From: an uncultured Lachnospiraceae bacterium
GTDB taxonomy: Bacteria > Bacillota_A > Clostridia > Lachnospirales > Lachnospiraceae
Direction: 5' to 3'
Assembly (NCBI GenBank): GCA_900553635.1
Contig: USDU01000133.1
Span: 1-6,963 of the forward strand
DNA length: 6,963 nucleotides
Below, piece by piece: positions 1 through 6,000 of this stretch. Made by a program: the position numbers and the translations under genes. Under the pieces are notes generated by a model. That model saw nothing but the letters and a program-made list of their open reading frames with translations. It had not been told where the DNA came from and ran no database searches. How positions within the stretch are numbered: position 1 is the stretch's first letter; the number at the start of each line of letters is the position of its first letter.

Positions 1-248
1 CGCATGTTGGCAAGCGAACGACCAGGGATAAACTACTGTCCTATCTGTCAGCAGAATCCACCAGACATTCGTCGTTGTCCTTTGACATTCCTTTTGACCG
101 ACAGCAGTTGGCGGATTATCTTTGTATTGATCGGGCGGCAATGTCTACAGAAATATCAAAATTACAAAAAGAAGGCTTTATAAAAACAAATCGAAATCAC
201 TTTGAATTGAATGTTTCCGGTGATGTAGATACAAGAATAAAAATGTGA
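1..248 (+). CDS. Crp/Fnr-family transcriptional regulator, C-terminal part (5' end outside window)
   Basis: The frame is open from base 3 to a TGA at 246-248, giving 81 residues with no start in view, so this is the 3' end of a gene that begins before the window. The piece reads RTTRDKLLSYLSAES, then SFDIPFDRQQLADYLCIDRAAMSTEISKLQKEGFI with a closing NHFEL, written here in separate short parts: this is the winged helix-turn-helix DNA-binding domain typical of clostridial Crp/Fnr regulators. The recognition helix should lie in the segment around RAAMSTEISKLQ. The cyclic-nucleotide-like sensor domain would be upstream and is not visible, so the ligand cannot be inferred. About ten residues (VSGDVDTRIKM) follow the point where many relatives stop. 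The region is AT-rich compared with the genes after base 630. Family assignment is firm; the regulated genes are unknown. Confidence 0.88.
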   Translation, partial: HVGKRTTRDKLLSYLSAESTRHSSLSFDIPFDRQQLADYLCIDRAAMSTEISKLQKEGFIKTNRNHFELNVSGDVDTRIKM

Positions 249-260
249 TATCTTATATCA
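246..260. repeat. Perfect short palindrome overlapping the regulator stop codon
   Basis: TGATAT-CTT-ATATCA is a perfect 6-bp inverted repeat with a 3-bp centre, and its first three bases are the stop codon of the Crp/Fnr gene. It lies about 40 bp upstream of the orphan Shine-Dalgarno sequence of the HD remnant. It could be an operator or a chance AT-rich palindrome; it has no T-run and is not a terminator. Confidence 0.35.
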
Positions 261-298
261 TGAAAAACACAGGATTAATTTTAAGGCTGTTATATGTG

Positions 299-308
299 AA
301 AAAGGAGG
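299..308 (+). promoter_or_regulatory. Orphan Shine-Dalgarno sequence
   Basis: AAAAAGGAGG is a near-ideal ribosome binding site, but no ATG, GTG or TTG lies 5-12 bases downstream. The nearest possible initiator in the HD-remnant frame is the TTG at 333, too far away. A CTG at 316 leads to a stop after six codons. The likely reading is that the site once served the HD-domain gene whose start and N-terminal half are deleted. Confidence 0.55.
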
Positions 309-518
309 AAGGTATCTGATCGGGTTCAGTATTTGATTGCACATCATCATACCTATAATAATATTGATGAAATGGATTATCAGATATTGGTAGAGGCTGA
401 TTTTCTGGTAAACATCATGGAGGATGGCTTATCGAAGGAAGCAGCTTTAAAAGCCTATCATAATATTTTTAAAACAACATGTGGAAAGAAGATTTGCAGG
501 GAGATGTTTCATATTTGA
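300..518 (+). pseudogene. HD-domain phosphohydrolase remnant (C-terminal part only)
   Basis: The frame is open from base 300 to a TGA at 516-518. The recognisable part begins around base 318 (SDRVQYLIAHHHTYNNID), followed by DYQILVEADFLVN and a C-terminal IFKTTCGKKICREMF segment. This matches what I know as the C-terminal half of a small (about 160-190 aa) HD-superfamily phosphohydrolase common in Clostridia, in which YLIxHHHTYxNIDxxDYQILxEADFLVN is a hallmark block. The N-terminal part, including the metal-binding HD dyad (usually in an HDIG-like motif), is absent: upstream there is only a Shine-Dalgarno sequence and then a stop at 297-299. The only initiator is a TTG at 333, which would give a 61-residue protein without the catalytic HD pair. 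I infer a deletion that joined the original leader to the C-terminal coding part. Translation from the TTG cannot be excluded, but a phosphohydrolase activity is unlikely. Confidence 0.7.
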
Positions 519-539
519 CATGACAATAGCTTTAGAGAT

Positions 540-562
540 ACGCCATGCACAGCTTATGGCGT
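540..562. repeat. 7-bp hairpin downstream of the HD remnant
   Basis: ACGCCAT (540-546) and ATGGCGT (556-562) are perfect inverted arms around a 9-nt loop. A short T-run (570-574) follows after a gap of seven bases, so it could act as a weak terminator for whatever transcribes the HD remnant, but the run is too distant for a textbook site. Two direct copies of TTCACAAA (562-569 and 573-580) follow directly, in the AT-rich stretch just upstream of the heat-shock promoter. Confidence 0.35.
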
Positions 563-584
563 TCACAAATTTTTCACAAAATAA

Positions 585-611
585 TTAGCACTCACCTCTT
601 GACAGTGCTAA
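585..611. promoter_or_regulatory. CIRCE operator (HrcA binding site)
   Basis: TTAGCACTC (585-593), nine bases, then CAGTGCTAA (603-611) match the CIRCE consensus TTAGCACTC-N9-GAGTGCTAA at 17 of 18 arm positions, with the exact 9-bp spacer. The single deviation is C for G at 603. CIRCE is the operator of the heat-shock repressor HrcA. It covers the -35 box of the promoter in front of the small heat-shock gene, so HrcA binding should block RNA polymerase directly. Confidence 0.93.
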
Positions 612-627
612 CGAAAAGGACTATAAC
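599..627 (+). promoter_or_regulatory. Sigma-A promoter of the Hsp20 gene
   Basis: TTGACA (599-604) is a perfect -35 box, followed by a 17-bp spacer and TATAAC (622-627), five of six to the -10 consensus. Transcription should start near 633-635, leaving a leader of about 73 nt before the ATG at 707. The -35 box sits across the CIRCE spacer and right arm. An AT-rich stretch lies immediately upstream (562-587). Confidence 0.87.
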
Positions 628-632
628 ATAGT

Positions 633-667
633 TGTCAAGAGGGAAAAGGAAATGGAACCTCAAGACA
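633..667 (+). repeat. Inverted arms in the 5' leader, matched to a third arm in the promoter
   Basis: TGTCAAGAGG (633-642), at the predicted transcript start, is the perfect reverse complement of CCTCTTGACA (595-604) in the CIRCE spacer and -35 box. It also pairs with CCTCAAGACA (658-667) in the leader, through two 4-bp helices separated by an AA/AA internal loop. The RNA pairing would make a leader hairpin with a 15-nt loop. Function is not known. Confidence 0.45.
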
Positions 668-690
668 GTGACCTATTGTACGAGACATAA

Positions 691-698
691 AAAAGGAG
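691..698 (+). promoter_or_regulatory. Shine-Dalgarno site that fixes the Hsp20 start
   Basis: AAAAGGAG lies 8 nt upstream of the ATG at 707. The same frame stays open back to a TTG at 632, but that codon has no ribosome binding site and coincides with the predicted transcription start, so 707 is the start. Confidence 0.85.
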
Positions 699-706
699 CG
701 TTTACT

Positions 707-1168
707 ATGTTAACACCGAGTGTATTTGGAAAAGATTTCTTTGATGATTTGTTTGAGTTTCCGTTCTATGATGACAGAGACATGCAGAAGCTGGAAAAGA
801 AGCTGTATGGCCGCAAAGGTAAGAACCTGATGAAGACGGATATCAAGGATACCGATAAAGCATATGAGCTGGAGATGGATCTCCCGGGATTCAAGAAGGA
901 CGAAATCAAGGTTTCTCTGGAAAATGGTTATCTGACCATCAGCGCAGCAAGAGGCCTGGACGTAGATGAGCAGGAGAAGGAAACTGCAAAGTACATCCGC
1001 AAGGAGCGTTACGCAGGATCCTGCCAGAGAAGCTTCTATGTAGGCGAAGGCGTAAAGCAGGAGGATATCAAGGGCGAGTTTAAGCATGGTATCCTGAAGC
1101 TGGTCATCCCGAAGAAGGAAGAAAAACCGGAAGTCGAGACGTCAAAATACATCTCCATCGAAGGATAA
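707..1168 (+). CDS. hsp20: Small heat-shock protein, Hsp20/alpha-crystallin family
   Basis: This 153-residue protein is an ATP-independent holdase chaperone that binds unfolding proteins in the cytoplasm and forms oligomers. Residues 1-40 are an aromatic- and acid-rich N-terminal arm (MLTPSVFGKDFFDDLFEF), followed by the alpha-crystallin domain from about 41 to 137. The latter contains the block AYELEMDLPGFKKDEIKVSL and the hallmark GILKLVIPK at 128-136. The C-terminal tail ends KYISIEG, with an I-x-I anchor (I149-S-I151) that family members use for oligomer assembly. Length and order are normal for bacterial sHsps. The ATG at 707 is chosen from its Shine-Dalgarno site. The gene is monocistronic, between its own CIRCE-controlled promoter and a strong terminator, so heat induction by loss of HrcA repression is expected. 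No CtsR heptad repeat was seen upstream. Confidence 0.95.
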   Translation: MLTPSVFGKDFFDDLFEFPFYDDRDMQKLEKKLYGRKGKNLMKTDIKDTDKAYELEMDLPGFKKDEIKVSLENGYLTISAARGLDVDEQEKETAKYIRKERYAGSCQRSFYVGEGVKQEDIKGEFKHGILKLVIPKKEEKPEVETSKYISIEG

Positions 1169-1175
1169 TGGAGCG

Positions 1176-1211
1176 AGGAGCCTCGCCGCGGAAGCGGCGG
1201 GGCTCCTTTTT
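1176..1211 (+). terminator. Intrinsic terminator of the Hsp20 gene
   Basis: A 14-bp stem (1176-1189 with 1194-1207, one G-U pair) closes on a GGAA tetraloop of the GNRA type and runs into TTTTT. It starts eight bases after the stop codon and isolates the heat-shock unit from the nitroreductase gene. Confidence 0.95.
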
Positions 1212-1257
1212 ATGGATTGATGTCGTTAAAAAGGGTGCGAAAAAATGTGAAAATGGG

Positions 1258-1286
1258 GTGCAAAAGCAATACCGTCATGCTATAAT
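1258..1286 (+). promoter_or_regulatory. Extended -10 promoter of the nitroreductase gene
   Basis: TGCTATAAT (1278-1286) is a perfect -10 box with the extended TGn element. The -35 position 17 bp upstream, GTGCAA (1258-1263), is weak (three of six), as often seen where TGn is present. The gene's ATG lies 26 bases beyond the -10 box, so the leader is only about 20 nt. Confidence 0.72.
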
Positions 1287-1312
1287 TGGAAAAACGAGAG
1301 GAGTGATACATC

Positions 1313-1834
1313 ATGGCTGAGACATTAAAAACCATCAAAGAAAGAAGAAGCTGCCGGAATTTTAAGCCGGATATGGTTCCGAAGGAGCTGCTTGATAAAG
1401 TACTGGAGGCCGGCACTTGGGCGCCGACCGGAATGGGAATGCAGTCCCCGATTATAATAGCCGTAACCAATAAGGAGCTGCGGGATAAGCTTTCAAAGAT
1501 GAACGCAGAGATTATGGGTTCAAAAGCGGATCCGTTCTATGGCGCTCCTATGGTACTGGTGGTGCTGGCGGATAAGAACAAACCGACGCATGTATACGAC
1601 GGCAGCCTCGTGATGGGCAATCTGATGCTGGCTGCTGCGGATCTGGGACTTGGAAGCTGCTGGATTCACCGGGCGAAAGAGGAATTCGAGAGCGAGGAAG
1701 GCAAGGGAATCCTGAAAGCTCTCGGGATTGAAGGAGATTATGAGGGCATCGGCCACTGTGTGCTGGGTTATGCGGCTGCGGTTTCGGCAGAACCAAAAGA
1801 ACGGAAAGCATCTTACATCTATTACGCAGAATAA
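1313..1834 (+). CDS. Nitroreductase-family FMN oxidoreductase
   Basis: The 173-residue protein belongs to the nitroreductase superfamily: dimeric cytoplasmic FMN enzymes that pass electrons from NAD(P)H to nitro compounds, quinones or unknown substrates. Visible family features are the N-terminal FMN-phosphate motif ERRSCRNFKPD (10-20), the WAPTGMGMQSP segment (36-46) that packs on the flavin, the central helix with NLMLAAADLGLGSCWI (103-118), and a C-terminal GYAAAVSAEPKERK segment (152-164). The length is at the short end of the family. The start ATG has AGAGGAG (1297-1303) nine bases upstream. The gene has its own promoter and follows the Hsp20 terminator, so it appears to be a single-gene unit; no hairpin terminator was seen before the next promoter, and some readthrough into the next gene is possible. 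The natural substrate cannot be told from sequence. Confidence 0.92.
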   Translation: MAETLKTIKERRSCRNFKPDMVPKELLDKVLEAGTWAPTGMGMQSPIIIAVTNKELRDKLSKMNAEIMGSKADPFYGAPMVLVVLADKNKPTHVYDGSLVMGNLMLAAADLGLGSCWIHRAKEEFESEEGKGILKALGIEGDYEGIGHCVLGYAAAVSAEPKERKASYIYYAE

Positions 1835-1841
1835 TTTCCGG

Positions 1842-1870
1842 TTTCCTTTTCCTATAAAATGTTGTATAAT
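1842..1870 (+). promoter_or_regulatory. Probable promoter of the cytidylate-kinase-like/dtd/carB unit
   Basis: A perfect TATAAT (1865-1870) lies 35 bases upstream of the ATG at 1905. The -35 position with 17-bp spacing reads TTTCCT (1842-1847), a poor match (three of six). The -10 box and the absence of any other start signal in the 70-bp gap make this the best candidate promoter for the downstream three genes. Confidence 0.5.
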
Positions 1871-1904
1871 ATAGACAAGAACAACTGGAAGGGAGAATGA
1901 TTTT

Positions 1905-2543
1905 ATGGCAAATAACACAATCATTACCATCGGACGCCAGTATGGAAGCGGCGGACACGACATCGGAAAACAGCTTGCGGAAGAGTTAAACGTTCCTTTT
2001 TATGACAAAGCATTGCTGGAGAGAGCAGCCAAGGACAGCGGCCTCTGCCAGGAGATTTTCGAAAATCACGACGAGAAGCCGACCAACAGCTTCCTCTATT
2101 CGCTGGTGATGGATACTTATTCTCTGGGATATACCACGTCTTCTTTCTCAGAGATGCCCCTGAACCACAAGATTTTCCTGGCGCAGTTTGACGCCATTAA
2201 GAATATCGCCAAGGAAGGCCCCTGCGTCATCGTAGGGCGCTGCGCTGACTATGCATTGGCAGATTTCCCGAATGTGGTCAATGTATTCCTGCATGCGGAT
2301 ATGCAGGATCGCGTCGTGCGGATCGCGAGACGTCATGATCTGACCGACGCCAAGGCTAAGGATCTGATTGTCAAGACGGATAAGCGCCGTGCCAGCTACT
2401 ATAATTACTATACCAGTAAGAAATGGGGCGACGCGGCAGGATACGATCTGTCTCTGAATACAGCGACGCTGGGTATCGACGGCACGATTCATATGATTCG
2501 TGAGTTTGTCGCTTATAAAGAAAAGGAACACGATAAGATCTAG
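1905..2543 (+). CDS. Cytidylate-kinase-like family protein (P-loop)
   Basis: The 212-residue protein resembles the cytidylate kinase-like family found widely in Clostridia (the Cytidylate_kin2 type), distinct from the canonical Cmk. It opens with ITIGRQYGSGGHDIGKQLAEEL (in the order 7-28), where the GSGGHDIGK stretch forms an atypical P-loop. Next come PFYDKALLERAA (31-42), a CVIVGRCADYAL segment (107-118), VFLHAD (127-132), an arginine-rich stretch (RVVRIARRHDL, 136-146) and the lid-like KTDKRRASYYNYYT (157-170). These features suggest phosphoryl transfer to a small substrate, but CMP specificity is not demonstrated for this family. GGGAG at 1891-1895 precedes the ATG. The stop codon TAG overlaps the dtd ribosome binding site and the gap to dtd is only 15 bases, so the two are probably co-transcribed and translationally close. 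The family call is strong, the substrate uncertain. Confidence 0.87.
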   Translation: MANNTIITIGRQYGSGGHDIGKQLAEELNVPFYDKALLERAAKDSGLCQEIFENHDEKPTNSFLYSLVMDTYSLGYTTSSFSEMPLNHKIFLAQFDAIKNIAKEGPCVIVGRCADYALADFPNVVNVFLHADMQDRVVRIARRHDLTDAKAKDLIVKTDKRRASYYNYYTSKKWGDAAGYDLSLNTATLGIDGTIHMIREFVAYKEKEHDKI

Positions 2544-2546
2544 GAG
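2542..2546 (+). promoter_or_regulatory. dtd ribosome binding site overlapping the upstream stop
   Basis: AGGAG begins inside the TAG stop (2541-2543) of the preceding gene and sits 12 bases before the dtd ATG, slightly long. No better initiator in the dtd frame lies closer, so the ATG at 2559 stands, and some coupling to translation of the upstream gene is plausible. Confidence 0.65.
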
Positions 2547-2558
2547 TATTTATTTGAC

Positions 2559-2996
2559 ATGAAATTTGTGATACAGCGGGTTTCCCATGCATCGGTGACG
2601 GTGCATGAGGAAACCATCGGCCGTATCAATCAGGGCTATCTGGTTCTGATTGGTGTGGGAAAAGAAGATACAAGAGAAGACGCAGACCGCTTGGTGAAGA
2701 AAATGATCGGCCTGCGCATTTTTTCGGACGAAAATGGTAAGATCAATAAGTCCCTGAAAGATGTGAATGGAGAGCTTCTGCTGGTTTCACAGTTTACACT
2801 GTACGCGGACTGCAGACATGGAAACCGGCCGGGATTTACAGAGGCGGCGGGTCCGGATATGGCAAATGAGCTCTACGAATACATCATTGAAAGCTGCAAA
2901 AAGGAAGTTGCTGTGGTTGAACGGGGAGAGTTCGGCGCAGATATGAAGGTAGAGCTTTTAAATGACGGACCATTTACCATTTTATTAGAATCGTAG
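2559..2996 (+). CDS. dtd: D-aminoacyl-tRNA deacylase (D-Tyr-tRNA deacylase type)
   Basis: Dtd hydrolyses D-aminoacyl-tRNAs, and also Gly mischarged on tRNA-Ala, to recycle the tRNA and keep D-amino acids out of translation. It works as a cytoplasmic homodimer. At 145 residues the protein has the family's usual length and starts with the characteristic [15 protein letters not shown]. The two signature motifs are present: SQFTLYAD (77-84, with Thr80 at the active site) and the C-terminal NDGPFT (135-140) that supplies the cross-subunit Gly-cisPro proofreading element. The latter more often reads NxGPVT, so Phe139 is a small departure. [10 protein letters not shown] (90-99) is also typical. In many Firmicutes dtd follows relA; here it lies between a cytidylate-kinase-like gene and carB. 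The spacing (15 bases before, 38 after) suggests one operon. Identification is secure. Confidence 0.97.
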   Translation: MKFVIQRVSHASVTVHEETIGRINQGYLVLIGVGKEDTREDADRLVKKMIGLRIFSDENGKINKSLKDVNGELLLVSQFTLYADCRHGNRPGFTEAAGPDMANELYEYIIESCKKEVAVVERGEFGADMKVELLNDGPFTILLES

Positions 2997-3034
2997 AAAC
3001 AAAAATTTACAATATAAATACAGGGAGAGAAAAC

Positions 3035-6000
3035 ATGGGTAAAAGACAGGATATCCACAAAGTAATGATTATCGGTTCCGGCCCGATTATTATCGGTCAG
3101 GCCTGCGAATTCGATTATTCCGGCACACAGGCCTGCAAGGCGCTGAAGAAGCTGGGCTACGAGATCGTTCTCGTAAACTCCAATCCGGCGACCATTATGA
3201 CAGATCCGGGAACCGCAGACGTTACGTATATTGAGCCGTTGAATGTGGAGCGGCTGACTCAGATCATTGAAAAAGAAAGACCAGATGCCTTATTGCCGAA
3301 CCTCGGCGGACAGTCCGGTCTTAATCTTTGCTCCGAGTTGGCGAAGGCAGGCGTCCTGGATAAATATGACGTTAAGGTTATCGGCGTGCAGGTAGACGCC
3401 ATCGAGCGCGGCGAGGATCGCATCGAGTTCAAACACACCATGGACAGCTTAGGGATCGAGATGGCACGCAGCGAAGTTGCCTATACCGTAGACGAGGCAG
3501 TAGCTATTGCGGATAAACTGGGGTACCCGGTTGTTCTCCGTCCGGCTTACACGATGGGCGGCGCAGGCGGCGGTCTTGTATACAATGTAGAAGAGCTGAA
3601 AACGGTCGTAGCCAGAGGTCTGCAGGCCAGTCTGGTAGGCCAGGTTCTGGTGGAAGAGTCCATTCTCGGTTGGGAAGAGCTGGAGCTGGAGGTAGTCCGG
3701 GACAGCAAAAACAATATCATTACCGTATGCTTTATTGAGAATATCGATCCCCTGGGCGTACATACCGGCGATTCTTTCTGCTCCGCGCCTATGCTGACCA
3801 TTTCCGAGGAAGTGCAGAAGCGTCTGCAGGAGAAATCCTACAAGATCGTCGAGGCAATTCAGGTCATCGGCGGAACCAATGTACAGTGGGCCCATGATCC
3901 GAAGACAGATCGCGACATCGTCATCGAGATCAATCCCCGTACCTCCCGTTCCTCCGCATTGGCTTCCAAGGCAACCGGCTTCCCCATTGCGCTGGTTTCC
4001 GCGATGCTGGCGTCCGGCCTGACACTGGACGAGATCCCCTGTGGAAAATACGGCACACTGGATCGCTATGTTCCGGACGGAGATTATATTGTAATTAAGT
4101 TCGCGCGCTGGGCTTTTGAAAAGTTCAAGGGCGTAGAGGATAAGCTGGGTACGCAGATGCGCGCCGTTGGCGAGGTTATGAGTATCGGTAAAAATTATAA
4201 GGAAGCCTTCCAGAAAGCCATCCGCAGTCTGGAGATTGGCCGTTACGGTCTTGGATTCGCGAAGGATTTCCATGAAAAATCCAAGGAAGAGCTGCTGCAT
4301 ATGCTGCATACAGCTACCAGCGAACGCCAGTTCATTATGTATGAGGCTATCCGGAAGGGCGCAACCAATGCAGAGCTTTTTGAGCTGACGAAAATCAAAG
4401 ATTATTTCCTGAATCAGATGCGGGAATTGGTTGAGGAGGAAGAGAAGCTCTTAACTTATAAGGGACAGGTACCGCCCGCAGAGATCCTGACACAGGCTAA
4501 AAAGGACGGCTTCGCAGATCGTTATCTAAGCCAGCTTCTGGGGGTTCCGGAAGCAGATATCCGCAACGCGAGAACGGCGATCGGTGTAACAGAGAGCTGG
4601 GAGGGCGTTCATGTAAGCGGAACCAAGGACAGCGCTTACTATTATTCTACCTACAATGCGCCGGATAAAAACCCGGTCAACACAGATAAGCAGAAAATCA
4701 TGATTCTGGGCGGCGGCCCCAACCGAATCGGTCAGGGTATCGAATTTGATTATTGCTGTGTACACGCGGCAATTGCTTTGAAGAAGCTTGGCTTCGAGAC
4801 AATCATTGTAAACTGCAATCCGGAAACCGTATCTACCGATTACGATACCTCCGATAAGCTGTATTTTGAGCCGCTGACCCTGGAGGACGTCTTAAGTATC
4901 CATGAGAAGGAGAAGCCGGTGGGCGTTATTGCCCAGTTTGGCGGACAGACGCCGCTGAATCTGGCAGCAGATCTGGAAAAGAATGGCGTCCGGATTCTGG
5001 GAACCAGCCCGGAGATCATCGACCTGGCAGAGGATCGGGATCAGTTCCGCGCCATCATGGAGAAGCTGAATATCCCCATGCCGGAGGCAGGTATGGCTGT
5101 TGATGTGGAGGAAGCTCTGGAAATTGCCGAGCGCATCGGTTATCCGGTTATGGTGCGCCCTTCCTATGTACTGGGCAGCCGCGGTATGGAGGTTGTCCAT
5201 GAGCCGGAAAGCCTGAAGGAATATATGCGTGCAGCAGTAGGTGTGACACCGGATCGTCCGATTCTGATTGACCGTTTCCTGCATCACGCAATGGAGTGCG
5301 AGGCAGATGCCATCTGTGACGGAACCCACGCTTTTGTACCGGCTGTCATGGAGCATATTGAGCTGGCCGGCGTTCATTCCGGAGATTCCGCCTGCATCCT
5401 GCCTTCTCTGAATATATCAGAGGAGAATGTAAAGACGATTAAGGAATATACAAAGAAGATTGCGGAAGAGATGCATGTCTGCGGTCTGATGAATATGCAG
5501 TATGCCATCGAGGACGGTAAGGTATTTGTACTGGAGGCCAATCCGAGAGCGTCCAGAACGGTGCCGCTGGTATCCAAGGTCTGCAACATTCAGATGGTAC
5601 AGCTGGCTACCCAGGTTATTACAGAGGAGCTGACCGGTATTCCTTCCCCGGTACCCGGTCTTAAGGAGAGCAAATTCCATCATTACGGCGTGAAGGAGGC
5701 GGTATTCCCCTTCAATATGTTCCAGGAGGTAGACCCGATTCTGGGACCGGAGATGCGTTCTACCGGTGAGGTACTGGGACTTGCGTCCAATTTCGGAGAA
5801 GCCTTCTACAAGGCGCAGGAAGCGACTCAGACGCCGCTGCCCCTGTCCGGAACGGTTCTGATCAGTGTCAGCGACCGTGATAAGGAAGAGCTTCTTCAGG
5901 TAGCAAGAGGCTTCCATCAGGATGGTTTCCATATTATGGCAACCGGAAAAACCTACGATATGATTACAGAAGATGGTATTCCGGCTGAGAAAATCAAGAA

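Noticed and set aside
260..319. A 19-codon ATG frame (MKNTGLILRL...) between the regulator and the HD remnant
   Set aside because: No Shine-Dalgarno sequence precedes it, it overlaps the orphan ribosome binding site, and nothing about the peptide suggests function.
510..645. CtsR operator upstream of hsp20
   Set aside because: TTTGACA and TGTCAA strings occur, but the tandem GGTCAAA heptads that CtsR requires are not present. CIRCE explains the control better.
632..706. A 25-codon upstream extension of Hsp20 starting at TTG 632
   Set aside because: No ribosome binding site before it, it coincides with the predicted transcription start, and the sequence does not look like an sHsp N-terminus. 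The ATG at 707 has a good Shine-Dalgarno site.
2997..3034. Leader, attenuator or riboswitch in front of carB
   Set aside because: Only 38 bases, AT-rich, with no stem or T-run; it holds the ribosome binding site and little else.
3449..4309. Long open frame antisense to carB (about 286 codons)
   Set aside because: It lies wholly within carB, opposite a strongly conserved protein. The translation is low-complexity and unlike any family I know, with no ribosome binding site, so it is a shadow of carB codon bias.
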